Part shown: positions 34,201 to 43,372 of the stretch, piece after piece
Layout of the letters: each line of letters starts with the position of its first letter
Numbering within the stretch: the stretch's first letter is position 1
Origin: Hahella sp. HNIBRBA332
GTDB lineage: Bacteria; Pseudomonadota; Gammaproteobacteria; Pseudomonadales; Oleiphilaceae
Length of the DNA stretch: 64,000 nt
Assembly: GCF_030719035.1 (NCBI RefSeq)
Contig: NZ_CP132203.1
Span: forward strand, 372,001 to 436,000
Direction: 5' to 3'
The notes under the pieces: model-generated
The model's input: the letters and a program-made list of their open reading frames with translations, nothing else
The model's database searches: none
Told to the model about the DNA's origin: nothing
Made by a program: the position numbers and the translations under genes

Positions 34201-36369
34201 ATGGAACGAGCTGCCGCGATCAACAACCTGAAGAGCCTGGCCCACGGCAACCTGGGCATCCCGGTGCTTCTGATGGTGTTGCTGGGCATGATGACGTTGC
34301 CGGTGCCGCCGTTCCTGCTCGACGTCTTCTTTACCTTCAATATCGCCTTGTCGCTGGTCATTCTGCTGGTGTGCGTGTACGCCATGCGTCCCATGGAGTT
34401 CGCCATTTTCCCGACAGTGCTGCTGGTGGCCACCTTGTTGCGTCTGGCTCTGAACGTCGCTTCCACCCGGGTGGTGCTGCTGGAAGGGCACGAAGGCGGC
34501 GACGCGGCGGGTAAAGTTATCCAGTCATTCGGCGAAGTGCTGATTGGCGGCAACTATGCCGTTGGTCTGGTGGTGTTCGCCATTTTGATGATTATCAACT
34601 TCGTGGTGGTCACCAAAGGCGCCGGGCGCGTTTCCGAAGTGAGCGCACGCTTTACATTGGACGCTATGCCCGGCAAGCAGATGGCGATTGACGCGGATCT
34701 GAACGCGGGCATTATTAACCAGGAAGAGGCCAAATCGCGCAGGGCGGAAGTGGCCCAGGAAGCGGACTTCTACGGCTCCATGGACGGCGCCAGCAAATTC
34801 GTTCGTGGTGACGCCGTCGCAGGTCTGCTGATTCTGGCTATCAACCTGATCGGCGGCCTCTCCATCGGCATCATGCAACACGATCTGGAGTTCAACGACG
34901 CCGTACAAAAATATGCGCTGCTGACGATCGGTGACGGTCTGGTGGCGCAGATACCCTCACTGCTGCTCAGCACTGCGGCGGCCATCATGGTCACCCGCGT
35001 CAGTACTCAACAGGATATGTCGAGCCAGGTCATCAACCAGATGTTTGGCTCCCCCCGGGCGCTGGCTATTGTGGCGGTGATCCTGTTTATCATGGGCGCG
35101 ATTCCAGGCATGCCCCATATGGCGTTTTTGGGACTGGCGGCGATTATCGGCGCAGCAGCCTACTTTATGCGGAAGCGCCAGCAACAGTCGGAAGTGGTGG
35201 ACGAAGGCGTGACGCCTGGCCCTAGACGTCCTGGCGCGCCCCAGCAACCCGGTGGCGGGCCCGCGCTGGCCCCCGGCGAAAGCGCGCCGGCTGTGCGTGG
35301 GCCGGAAACCAAAGAGTTGGGCTGGGATGACGTGGCCAGCGTGGATATCGTGGGTCTGGAAGTGGGCTACCGGCTGATCCCGCTGGTGGATAAGTCGCAA
35401 GGCGGACAGTTGTTGGCCCGCATTAAGGGCGTACGTAAAAAGCTGTCTCAGGAACTGGGCTTTCTCATGCCCTCCGTGCATATCCGCGACAACCTGGATT
35501 TAATGCCGAACTTTTATCGCATCACTTTGATGGGCGTCACCATCGCGGAAGCGGAAATTCATCCAGACCGGGAAATGGCCATCAATCCCGGCCAGGTCTT
35601 CGGCAAGCTGGACGGCATTCAGACCAAAGATCCGGCCTTCGGTCTGGAGGCGGTGTGGATTGACCCTTCTCAAAAAGAACAGGCGCAGACGCTGGGTTAC
35701 ACCGTGGTGGACTCCAGCACGGTGGTGGCGACGCACCTGAATCAGGTGCTCAGCCGTCATGCTTACGAGCTGATTGGCCATGAAGAAGTGCAGCAGTGGC
35801 TGGAGCAACTGGGCAAGAAAGCGGCGAAACTGGCGGAAGAGCTGGTTCCCAACACCGTCTCGCTCAGCACCTTGTTGAAGGTGTTGCAGAATCTGTTGCA
35901 GGAAGATGTGCCGGTGCGGGATATGCGCAGCATTGCGGAGGCCATCGTCAACTATACGCCGAAGACCCAGGACGCCGGTATTTTGACGGCGGCGGTAAGG
36001 GCTTCTCTGCGTCGCCTGATCGTCCAGAACATAGTGGGGGCGGAGCCTGAGCTGCCTGTCATCACTCTGGACCCAGGGTTGGAACAATTACTGCTTAAAT
36101 CCATGCAACAAGCACAACAGGCCGGCGGCATGGATGACATCGGTCTGATTTTGGAACCGAGCATGATGGAGAAACTGCAACGCTCACTGGCGGAAGCGGC
36201 GCAGCGACAGGAAATGCTCGGTAAAGCGGCGGTCTTGCTGGTGTCCAACAGCCTGCGCCCGGTTCTGGCGCGGTTCATCAAACTCAGCGTGGAGCGCATG
36301 CATGTCCTGGCTTATCAGGAAGTGCCAGACAACAAACAAATCACCATCGTGGCGACAATCAGTGGGTAA
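34201..36369 (+). CDS. flhA: Flagellar export gate protein FlhA
   Basis: A 722-residue protein. The N-terminal half has about eight membrane segments and the FHIPEP-type signature region (RVSEVSARFTLDAMPGKQMAID). A Pro/Gly/Ala-rich linker near residues 338-365 leads to the large cytoplasmic domain that receives export chaperones. It is slightly longer than E. coli FlhA because of the linker. The start has GGAG seven bases upstream. Confidence 0.97.
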   Translation: MERAAAINNLKSLAHGNLGIPVLLMVLLGMMTLPVPPFLLDVFFTFNIALSLVILLVCVYAMRPMEFAIFPTVLLVATLLRLALNVASTRVVLLEGHEGGDAAGKVIQSFGEVLIGGNYAVGLVVFAILMIINFVVVTKGAGRVSEVSARFTLDAMPGKQMAIDADLNAGIINQEEAKSRRAEVAQEADFYGSMDGASKFVRGDAVAGLLILAINLIGGLSIGIMQHDLEFNDAVQKYALLTIGDGLVAQIPSLLLSTAAAIMVTRVSTQQDMSSQVINQMFGSPRALAIVAVILFIMGAIPGMPHMAFLGLAAIIGAAAYFMRKRQQQSEVVDEGVTPGPRRPGAPQQPGGGPALAPGESAPAVRGPETKELGWDDVASVDIVGLEVGYRLIPLVDKSQGGQLLARIKGVRKKLSQELGFLMPSVHIRDNLDLMPNFYRITLMGVTIAEAEIHPDREMAINPGQVFGKLDGIQTKDPAFGLEAVWIDPSQKEQAQTLGYTVVDSSTVVATHLNQVLSRHAYELIGHEEVQQWLEQLGKKAAKLAEELVPNTVSLSTLLKVLQNLLQEDVPVRDMRSIAEAIVNYTPKTQDAGILTAAVRASLRRLIVQNIVGAEPELPVITLDPGLEQLLLKSMQQAQQAGGMDDIGLILEPSMMEKLQRSLAEAAQRQEMLGKAAVLLVSNSLRPVLARFIKLSVERMHVLAYQEVPDNKQITIVATISG

Positions 36370-36405
36370 TCCCGTGCGGGCTCGTGGAGCCGGGAGGCTA
36401 ACATT

Positions 36406-37701
36406 ATGAAAGTGAAACGTTTTTTTGCAGCGTCAATGCAACAGGCCTTGAAGGATATTCGTGAAGACCTCGGCGCGGACGCCGTCATTCTGTCCACCAG
36501 TAAGACGGGGGATGGCGTGGAGGTGATTTGCGCGCTGGATTATAACGAGGACGATCAGCGCAGCAGCATGCCTGAGCAGGAAGGCTCTCGGCCGACGCCC
36601 TCTGCGGTGGCGCGGGAAACCGCGGATCGCCATCGTCGCCTGGAGGATGAAATGTCGCGGGTGCGCGACCGCCTGGAAACGCTGAAAAGCAACGCCAGAC
36701 CCAAAGCTGAGCCAGCGCCGGCTTTTGCCGCTGTGGAACCGTCGGCGACCGCGACCCGGCAAATCGGCGCCGGAGAAACCGACACTTCGCGCATGCTGGC
36801 GGAAATGCGTGAAGAGATCATGCAGCTCAAAAGCATCATGCGCCAGCCCGCCGCCGCGCGCCCGGAAGAGAATCCCGGTCATCGCGAGCTGGTCGAACGC
36901 ATGCAGGAAATGGGCGTCTTCCGTGAGCTGCAAAGCGCGCTCATCGCCAAAGCGGATCCGCGCAAAGGCGCGCAGGAGCAATGGCGCAACCTGATGGCGC
37001 GTCTGGCCCATGGTTTAAAGGCGGAAAATGAAGAACTGATTCACCAGCGTGGAGTCTGTGCGTTGCTGGGACCGACCGGCTCCGGCAAAACCACCACCCT
37101 CGCCAAACTGGCGGCGCGTTTCGTGGTTCACTACGGCGCCGAAAAACTGGCGCTGATCACTACCGACCGTTTCCGGGTGGCCAGTCAGCAGCAATTGCAG
37201 TCCTTTGGGCGCTTGCTGAACGTGCCAGTGTATGTGGTGGATGAGGAGAACAGTCTGGACGATCTGCTTGACCGGCTCGCCAACAAACGCCTGGTGCTGG
37301 TGGATACTGCTGGATTGACGCCTCAGGATCCAAATTGGGAGCGTCAGCAGAAAGACTTGAAAGTGGCTCGTCACCGCATCAGAAATTATCTTGTATTGTC
37401 GGCAGTTAACCAACCGCAGGTCATGAAATCCACCTATCATTACTATAAGATGTTGGGGCTTTCCGGCTGTATCATGACCAAACTGGATGAAGCGTTCAGT
37501 CTGGGTGAAGTGTTGAGCATGGCCATCCTGAACCGGCTTCCGGTCGCCTATGTCACCGACGGACAGAAAATACCCGATGACATTCATCCGGCGAAAGCGC
37601 ATGCGCTGGTGGCGCGCGCGGACGCATTGTGGCGGCGGACCCGGCGAGAGGCCGAACAAACTAATAATACCAGTCGCTTCGCTGCGGAACTGGTAGTCTA
37701 A
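36406..37701 (+). CDS. flhF: Flagellar placement GTPase FlhF
   Basis: A 431-residue SRP-type GTPase. A poorly conserved basic N-terminal part leads to the NG domain with G1 motif GPTGSGKTTTLAKLAA (K228) and LVDTAGL. FlhF places the flagellum at the pole and acts against FleN. The N-terminus opens with MKVKRFFAASMQQALKDIRE, typical for the family. A Shine-Dalgarno GGGAGG lies upstream. Confidence 0.95.
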   Translation: MKVKRFFAASMQQALKDIREDLGADAVILSTSKTGDGVEVICALDYNEDDQRSSMPEQEGSRPTPSAVARETADRHRRLEDEMSRVRDRLETLKSNARPKAEPAPAFAAVEPSATATRQIGAGETDTSRMLAEMREEIMQLKSIMRQPAAARPEENPGHRELVERMQEMGVFRELQSALIAKADPRKGAQEQWRNLMARLAHGLKAENEELIHQRGVCALLGPTGSGKTTTLAKLAARFVVHYGAEKLALITTDRFRVASQQQLQSFGRLLNVPVYVVDEENSLDDLLDRLANKRLVLVDTAGLTPQDPNWERQQKDLKVARHRIRNYLVLSAVNQPQVMKSTYHYYKMLGLSGCIMTKLDEAFSLGEVLSMAILNRLPVAYVTDGQKIPDDIHPAKAHALVARADALWRRTRREAEQTNNTSRFAAELVV

Positions 37702-37757
37702 ACTATTGAGTGCGGGGCCAACGCCGCGCCGTCTAATAACAGGAGATATCTACCGGT

Positions 37758-38570
37758 ATGAGTAAAGTACATCCGGTTCAAGTTATTGCAGTCACCGGAG
37801 GAAAGGGGGGTGTCGGCAAGAGCAATGTTTCCATAAATCTGTCCCTCGCGTTAGCGGATTTGGGACGTCGCGTGGTGCTGCTGGATGCGGACCTCGGACT
37901 GGCGAATATTGATGTGTTGCTCGGCGTCACCGCCTCGCGCAATATCGGGGATGTGCTGGCGGGGGATTGCACCCTGCGGGAAGTCATGATCGAAGGCCCG
38001 GGCGGAATAAAGATCGTCCCGGCCTCATCCGGCACCCAGCATCTTACTCATCTGTCTCCTCTTGAACACGCGGGCTTGATTAACGCCTTTAGCGACATCA
38101 GCGACGATCTGGACGTACTGGTCATCGACACGGCGGCGGGGATCTCCGAACAAGTGCTCTCCTTCGTGCGCGCGGCGCAGGAAGCCCTGGTGGTGGTGTG
38201 CGACGAGCCTACCTCCATTACCGACGCCTATGCCGTCATCAAGCTGCTCAACAAGAACCACGATATGTACCGCTTCCGGGTGCTCGCCAACATGGTTCGC
38301 TCCGAGCAGGAAGGGCGGCATTTGTTCGGTAAATTATCCAAGGTCACCGAACGCTTTTTGGAAGTTGCGCTACAATATGTAGGAAGCATTCCATTTGACG
38401 AAGCCGTACGCAAAGCGGTGCAACGGCAGCGTCCTGTGTACGAAGCCTACCCGCGCGCCAAAGCGTCGCTGGCGTTCCGCCAACTGGCGCAGAAGGTGGA
38501 CAACTGGCCGTTGCCGACGGCGCCGAGAGGCAATCTGGAATTCTTTGTGGAGCGTCTGGTGCACAGTTAG
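37758..38570 (+). CDS. fleN: Flagellar number regulator (MinD-like ATPase), FleN/FlhG
   Basis: A 270-residue MinD/ParA-type ATPase with deviant Walker A GGKGGVGKS (K16 and K21) and the switch region VIDTAAGISEQV. FleN binds FleQ and limits the number of flagella. An AGGAG precedes the start. It follows flhF and precedes fliA as in other polar flagellates. Confidence 0.95.
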   Translation: MSKVHPVQVIAVTGGKGGVGKSNVSINLSLALADLGRRVVLLDADLGLANIDVLLGVTASRNIGDVLAGDCTLREVMIEGPGGIKIVPASSGTQHLTHLSPLEHAGLINAFSDISDDLDVLVIDTAAGISEQVLSFVRAAQEALVVVCDEPTSITDAYAVIKLLNKNHDMYRFRVLANMVRSEQEGRHLFGKLSKVTERFLEVALQYVGSIPFDEAVRKAVQRQRPVYEAYPRAKASLAFRQLAQKVDNWPLPTAPRGNLEFFVERLVHS

Positions 38571-38724
38571 GCGCGCGCCGGACGGAATGCGAGGGCTCGC
38601 CCGGCGGCTATATACCGGGTGCTTGCAATGAGGCGTGACGTTTGCGCCGGACATATCCTCAAACACCCATGAGAACGTTTTTGTTGAAATCATCCGGTTT
38701 ATTGCAGACCTTGCGCGCAAATTC

Positions 38725-39462
38725 ATGTCATTGGCGAATACTTATATGATGTATAGCGAGACGCGGGCGGAGCGCGCCGACACTCTGGTCAGGCAATACG
38801 CGCCTCTGGTCAAGCGCATCGCGCATCACCTGATCGCCCGTCTGCCCGCCAGCGTGCAGGTGGAGGACTTGATTCAGGCGGGCATGATCGGATTGCTGGA
38901 AGCCGCGCAGAAATACGACGCCGGCAAGGGCGCCAAATTCGAAACCTATGCGGGCATCCGCATTCGCGGCGCTATGGTGGACGAAATTCGTAAGGGCGAT
39001 TGGGTGCCGCGTTCCGTGCATCGTAACGCCCGTAATATCGCGGAAGCGATACACACTATTGAAGCCCGCACCGGTCGTGACGCGTCGGATGCGGAAGTGG
39101 CGGCAGAGCTGGGCATACCCCTGGAGCAATACCACGCCAGCCTGCGCGACGCCAGTTCGGGGAAGCTGTTCAGCCTGGAAGAGCTGGGCTTTCACGGGGA
39201 GGGCGGCTCTGACGACGAAACGTTAACCACCGACAATCCCCTCAGCGACATCGAACAAAACGCCTTTCTGGAAAAATTGAGCGCCGCGATAGACGGTTTG
39301 CCGGAACGGGAGAAGCTGGTGCTGTCTCTCTACTATGACGAAGAACTCAACCTCAAGGAAATAGGCCAGGTGCTCTCAGTCAGCGAGTCCCGGGTCAGTC
39401 AGATTCATTCCCAGGCGACCTTGCGACTGCGATCCCGTCTCTCAGACTGGAAAAACAGCTAA
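38725..39462 (+). CDS. fliA: Flagellar sigma factor sigma-28
   Basis: A 245-residue alternative sigma factor. Region 2 (YAPLVKRIAHHLIARLPAS, then GMIGLLEAAQKYDAGKGAKF and YAGIRIRGAMVDEIRKGDW) and region 4 (LSLYYDEELNLKEIGQVLSV) are typical. It reads late flagellar and chemotaxis genes and is held by FlgM. The frame is open to a GTG at 38635, but the ATG at 38725 gives the normal family length; no start has a strong Shine-Dalgarno. Confidence 0.93.
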   Translation: MSLANTYMMYSETRAERADTLVRQYAPLVKRIAHHLIARLPASVQVEDLIQAGMIGLLEAAQKYDAGKGAKFETYAGIRIRGAMVDEIRKGDWVPRSVHRNARNIAEAIHTIEARTGRDASDAEVAAELGIPLEQYHASLRDASSGKLFSLEELGFHGEGGSDDETLTTDNPLSDIEQNAFLEKLSAAIDGLPEREKLVLSLYYDEELNLKEIGQVLSVSESRVSQIHSQATLRLRSRLSDWKNS

Positions 39463-39633
39463 ATCAAGCTATTGCCTGCGCAGGTTAATGTTTTTTCGAA
39501 ATCAGCATCCTGCGGTCATGTTTTCTAAAACAACTTGTATCAAAAAACTGGATAGTACGGCGCGACCAGCTAGACTTACTCAGTAGAGTAATGAAATCAA
39601 AGGGTTTCCAGCGTCGCCATTGTGGAGGTTACA

Positions 39634-40020
39634 TTGGACAAGAACATGAAAATCCTCGTTGTAGATGACTTTTCAACAATGAGGCGGATTATTAAAAACC
39701 TGCTTCGGGATTTGGGCTTCACCAATACTGATGAAGCAGATGACGGGTCCACCGCGCTGCCGATGTTAAAAACCGGGAAGTTTGATTTTCTGGTCACTGA
39801 CTGGAATATGCCCGGAATGACGGGAATTGAATTACTCCAGGCTGTTCGCGCCGATGAGAGTCTGAAAAACCTGCCGGTGCTCATGGTGACGGCGGAAGCC
39901 AAACGGGACCAGATTGTCGCCGCGGCGCAGGCGGGTGTTAACGGGTATGTGGTGAAGCCGTTTACTGCGGCCGTGCTGAAGGAAAAGATAGAAAAAATCT
40001 TCGAGCGGATCGACTCATAA
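39634..40020 (+). CDS. cheY: Chemotaxis response regulator CheY
   Basis: A 128-residue single receiver domain. D56 in LVTDWNMPGM is the phosphate acceptor and VTAEAKRDQI and VVKPFTA complete the fold. CheY-P binds FliM to change rotation. The start is probably the TTG at 39634, because GGAGG (39624-39628) stands five bases ahead of it; the GTG at 39622 overlaps that Shine-Dalgarno and the ATG at 39646 is too far from it. Confidence 0.95.
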   Translation: MDKNMKILVVDDFSTMRRIIKNLLRDLGFTNTDEADDGSTALPMLKTGKFDFLVTDWNMPGMTGIELLQAVRADESLKNLPVLMVTAEAKRDQIVAAAQAGVNGYVVKPFTAAVLKEKIEKIFERIDS

Positions 40021-40039
40021 TAAAACCGCAGGAATTACT

Positions 40040-40831
40040 ATGACCAATGAACAGCAGCCACCATCCTCCTCCCAAGAGGACATCGAGGCGCGCTTGAGCG
40101 AGCAGGCGGCGAGCTTGATGGAGCACGTCAGCAAGGGGGACTTTGGCGAAGCGTTGCGGGTAATTTCCGACCTTAATGACACTCGGGACCGTACGCTGTA
40201 CCACGAAGTGGGCAAGTTGACCCGTTCGTTGCACGAAGCCATACGCAATTTCAATATCGACATGGGCAATGTGAAGATGAATCAGCAGGAGGAAATGTCG
40301 AAGATCGCCGACGCCTCCGATCGTCTCTCCTATGTGGTCGATATGACCAACAAAGCCGCCAACAAAACCATGGATATGGTGGAAGCGAGTATGCCCGTGG
40401 CGGTGGAAATGAAGCAGGAGGCCCATGAGCTGAAGGAAGCATGGGGTCGACTGCGGCGGCGGGAAATGGATCCTTCGGAATTCCGCGAGCTGTACAAGCG
40501 TATTGATAAGTTTTTGGTGGATCTGGCCGCCAACAGCGACAAAGTGTACACCAATCTGTCGGAAATACTGTTGGCCCAGGACTTTCAGGACCTTACCGGA
40601 CAGGTCATCAATAAGGTCACCGGTCTGGTCAAGGAAGTGGAAGTGAATCTGGTCAAGCTGGTCGCCATGGCTGGCAAAGTTGACCGCATAACAGGCATTC
40701 AGCATGAGGTGAAGGCCGAAGAAGAGTCTATTACAAAAGGGCACGGCCCGCAGATCCAGACCGAAGGACGCTCAGATGTCGTCGCCAGCCAGGACGACGT
40801 GGACGACCTTCTTTCCAGCCTTGGTTTCTGA
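40040..40831 (+). CDS. cheZ: Chemotaxis protein phosphatase CheZ
   Basis: A 263-residue helical protein that dephosphorylates CheY. The catalytic motif QDFQDLTGQVINKV contains D184 and Q188, matching the DxxxQ pair of E. coli CheZ. The last residues (DDVDDLLSSLGF) are the CheY-binding peptide. It starts 20 bases after cheY. Confidence 0.95.
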   Translation: MTNEQQPPSSSQEDIEARLSEQAASLMEHVSKGDFGEALRVISDLNDTRDRTLYHEVGKLTRSLHEAIRNFNIDMGNVKMNQQEEMSKIADASDRLSYVVDMTNKAANKTMDMVEASMPVAVEMKQEAHELKEAWGRLRRREMDPSEFRELYKRIDKFLVDLAANSDKVYTNLSEILLAQDFQDLTGQVINKVTGLVKEVEVNLVKLVAMAGKVDRITGIQHEVKAEEESITKGHGPQIQTEGRSDVVASQDDVDDLLSSLGF

Positions 40832-40842
40832 GGAGCACATGA

Positions 40843-43317
40843 ATGGGGTTTGAAGCGGACGAAGAAATCCTGCAGGACTTTCTAGTCGAAGCGGGAGAAA
40901 TTCTTGAACAGCTCTCAGAGCAGTTGGTGGAACTGGAGCAGAACCCGGACGACCGCGATCTGCTGAACGCCATTTTCCGTGGGTTCCACACCGTTAAAGG
41001 CGGCGCCGGTTTCCTTCAGTTGGACGCCCTGGTGGAATGCTGCCATGTGGCGGAAAACGTCTTCGACCTGTTGCGCAACGGTCAGCTCAGTGTCGACTCT
41101 GAATTGATGGATGTCGTGCTGCAGACGCTGGACGCCGTCAACGAAATGTTTTCCCAGGTGAAAATGAGGGAAGAGTTGACCCCCGCCGCACCCGAACTCA
41201 TGGCCGCCCTGGAGCGACTGGCCAGCGGCGAATCCGCCTCCGTGGCGGAAGAGGCTGACGAGCCTGCCGAAGAACCCGTTGAAGAGCACGAAGAAGAAGC
41301 CCCTGAGGAAGTCGAAGAACCCGTGGCGTCGGCGGAAGGCGATATTACCGACGACGAATTCGAGAACCTGCTCAACGCCCTGGATGATGAAGACGGCGGC
41401 GAGAAAGCGGAGGCGTCTGAGTCGAAAGACGAAGGCGATGAAATCACCGAAGACGAGTTCGAGAAGCTGCTGGATCAACTGCATGGTCCCGGCAAGTTCA
41501 GCGGCGTCAAGGAAAGCAAACCCGCCAAGACCGCCCCTGAACCCGCTCCGGTTCCGCAAGAAGAAGCCGCTGAAGCTGTGTCCGTCGGCGATAGTGATGA
41601 AATCACTGATGATGAATTTGAAGCCTTGCTGGACGAGTTGCACGGCAAAGGCAAGTTTGACGGCGCTGTATCCGACGGGGCTGAGCAGAAGAAAGCCCCT
41701 GCCGCGGAGAAGAAAGGCAAGCCTGCGGCGAAAGCCGAGCCTGAAAAGCCTGCAAAGAAAGTAGAGAAAAAAGAGGAAGCCGCCTCTGGCGACTCCGAAC
41801 TGATTACCGACGACGAATTCGAAAAACTGCTGGATGAGCTACATGGCTCCGGCAAGGGACCGAGTCCTACTGCGGGCGCCAAGCCTGCCGCCGCAAAACC
41901 GGCGGAAAAGGCGGCTGCGAAAAAAGAGCCCGCCAAAAAGGAGCCAGTCAAGAAAGAGCCGCCGAAAGTCGTCAAGCCTGCGCCAGCCCGCGCGGAGCCG
42001 GACGAGGAGCGACGTCAGCCTGCGGCGAGCGCCGCTGCTGCGAAAGACGCTCAGGCCAGCATCGCCACGGAAACCACGGTGCGGGTGGACACCAAGCGTC
42101 TCGACGACATCATGAACATGGTCGGCGAACTGGTGCTGGTGCGTAACCGTCTCAAACGTTTAGGCGAAGAGTTCGCCGATGAGAACATGAGTAAAGCCGT
42201 GTCCAATCTGGACGTGGTCACCAGCGACTTGCAGTCTGCGGTCATGCAGACGCGGATGCAGCCCATCAAGAAAGTATTTGGCCGTTTCCCCCGCGTGGTG
42301 AGGGACTTGGCCCGCAATCTGCGCAAAGAAGTCAATCTGGTGTTGCGTGGGGAAGACACAGACCTAGATAAAAACCTGGTCGAAGCGCTGTCCGACCCAC
42401 TGGTCCACTTGGTGCGGAACGCGGTCGACCACGGTATTGAGTCCCCTGAGGCGCGCGAGCAAAAAGGCAAGCCGCGGGTCGGGCGTGTGGTGCTGGCGGC
42501 GGAGCAGGAAGGCGATCATATTCTGTTGTCCATTGAAGACGACGGCGCTGGCATGGATCCGGTAGTGCTGCGTCAAAAAGCGGTGGAAAAAGGCATTTAC
42601 GACGTGGACGCCGCCGAGCGTCTCACCGACAACGAAGCTTATAACCTCATATTCGCGCCGGGGTTCTCCACCAAAACGGAGATATCCGATGTGTCCGGGC
42701 GCGGTGTCGGGATGGACGTGGTCAAAACCAAGATCACCCAGTTGAACGGCACCATCCATATCGAGTCGGAATTGGGGCGCGGTTCTCGTATCGTGATCAA
42801 AGTGCCGTTGACCCTCGCCATCATGCCGACCTTGATGGTGATGCTGGGGGATCAGGCATTCGCTTTCCCATTGGTGAGCGTGGTGGAAATATTCCACCTT
42901 GACCTGACCCAGACCAATATTGTCGATGGGCAGGAGTGTATCGTGGTGCGCGAGAATGTGTTTCCGCTGTTCCACATCAAACGCTGGCTGGTGAAGGGCG
43001 CGCAATTTGAGCCCACCGAAGAGAACGGTCATGTGGTGATTGTTTCCGTCGGCACCAAGCGCGTGGGCTTTGTGGTCGATCAACTGGTCGGTCAGGAAGA
43101 AGTGGTCATCAAACCCTTGGGTAAAATGCTGCACGGCACGCCGGGAATGGCCGGCGCCACCATCACGGGTGACGGGCGCATTGCGCTGATACTGGACATA
43201 CCCAGCATGCTTGGACGCTACGCCAAGTCCAGCAAAGTATACGGTCGGCCGACGTTCAGGAAGAGTCAGTTGGTGACGGACTCGGATGAAACGGAGCCCG
43301 CGGCTTCCGCAGGCTGA
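40843..43317 (+). CDS. cheA: Chemotaxis histidine kinase CheA
   Basis: An 824-residue kinase, longer than E. coli CheA because of a large linker. The N-terminal Hpt domain has H49 (FRGFHTVKGGAGFL). A disordered, charged linker of about 300 residues follows, carrying four copies of an I-T-D-D-E-F-E-x-L-L-x-x-L motif. The dimerisation helix, the HATPase domain (LVRNAVDHGIE, DDGAGMD, GRGVGMDVV) and a CheW-like domain come last. It phosphorylates CheY and CheB. Confidence 0.97.
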   Translation: MGFEADEEILQDFLVEAGEILEQLSEQLVELEQNPDDRDLLNAIFRGFHTVKGGAGFLQLDALVECCHVAENVFDLLRNGQLSVDSELMDVVLQTLDAVNEMFSQVKMREELTPAAPELMAALERLASGESASVAEEADEPAEEPVEEHEEEAPEEVEEPVASAEGDITDDEFENLLNALDDEDGGEKAEASESKDEGDEITEDEFEKLLDQLHGPGKFSGVKESKPAKTAPEPAPVPQEEAAEAVSVGDSDEITDDEFEALLDELHGKGKFDGAVSDGAEQKKAPAAEKKGKPAAKAEPEKPAKKVEKKEEAASGDSELITDDEFEKLLDELHGSGKGPSPTAGAKPAAAKPAEKAAAKKEPAKKEPVKKEPPKVVKPAPARAEPDEERRQPAASAAAAKDAQASIATETTVRVDTKRLDDIMNMVGELVLVRNRLKRLGEEFADENMSKAVSNLDVVTSDLQSAVMQTRMQPIKKVFGRFPRVVRDLARNLRKEVNLVLRGEDTDLDKNLVEALSDPLVHLVRNAVDHGIESPEAREQKGKPRVGRVVLAAEQEGDHILLSIEDDGAGMDPVVLRQKAVEKGIYDVDAAERLTDNEAYNLIFAPGFSTKTEISDVSGRGVGMDVVKTKITQLNGTIHIESELGRGSRIVIKVPLTLAIMPTLMVMLGDQAFAFPLVSVVEIFHLDLTQTNIVDGQECIVVRENVFPLFHIKRWLVKGAQFEPTEENGHVVIVSVGTKRVGFVVDQLVGQEEVVIKPLGKMLHGTPGMAGATITGDGRIALILDIPSMLGRYAKSSKVYGRPTFRKSQLVTDSDETEPAASAG
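41341..41859 (+). repeat. Four DDEFExLLDxLHG motifs in the CheA linker
   Basis: Near residues 167, 199, 253 and 320 of CheA the linker repeats the pattern (E/D/L)IT(D/E)DEFExLLxxL, three of them continuing into HG-x-GK. Spacers between are Lys/Glu/Pro/Ala-rich. They resemble short docking motifs in CheA proteins of polar flagellates that bind ParP. Confidence 0.8.
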
Positions 43318-43372
43318 GCGCCTGTCATAAGGCGCAGCGGCGGAGTGATTTCCAAAAACGGGAGACCGATGA

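Noticed and set aside
39550..39567. Sigma-54-like TGGATAGTACGGCGCG before cheY
   Set aside because: Spacing fits, but both boxes depart strongly from consensus (GCGC in place of TTGCA).
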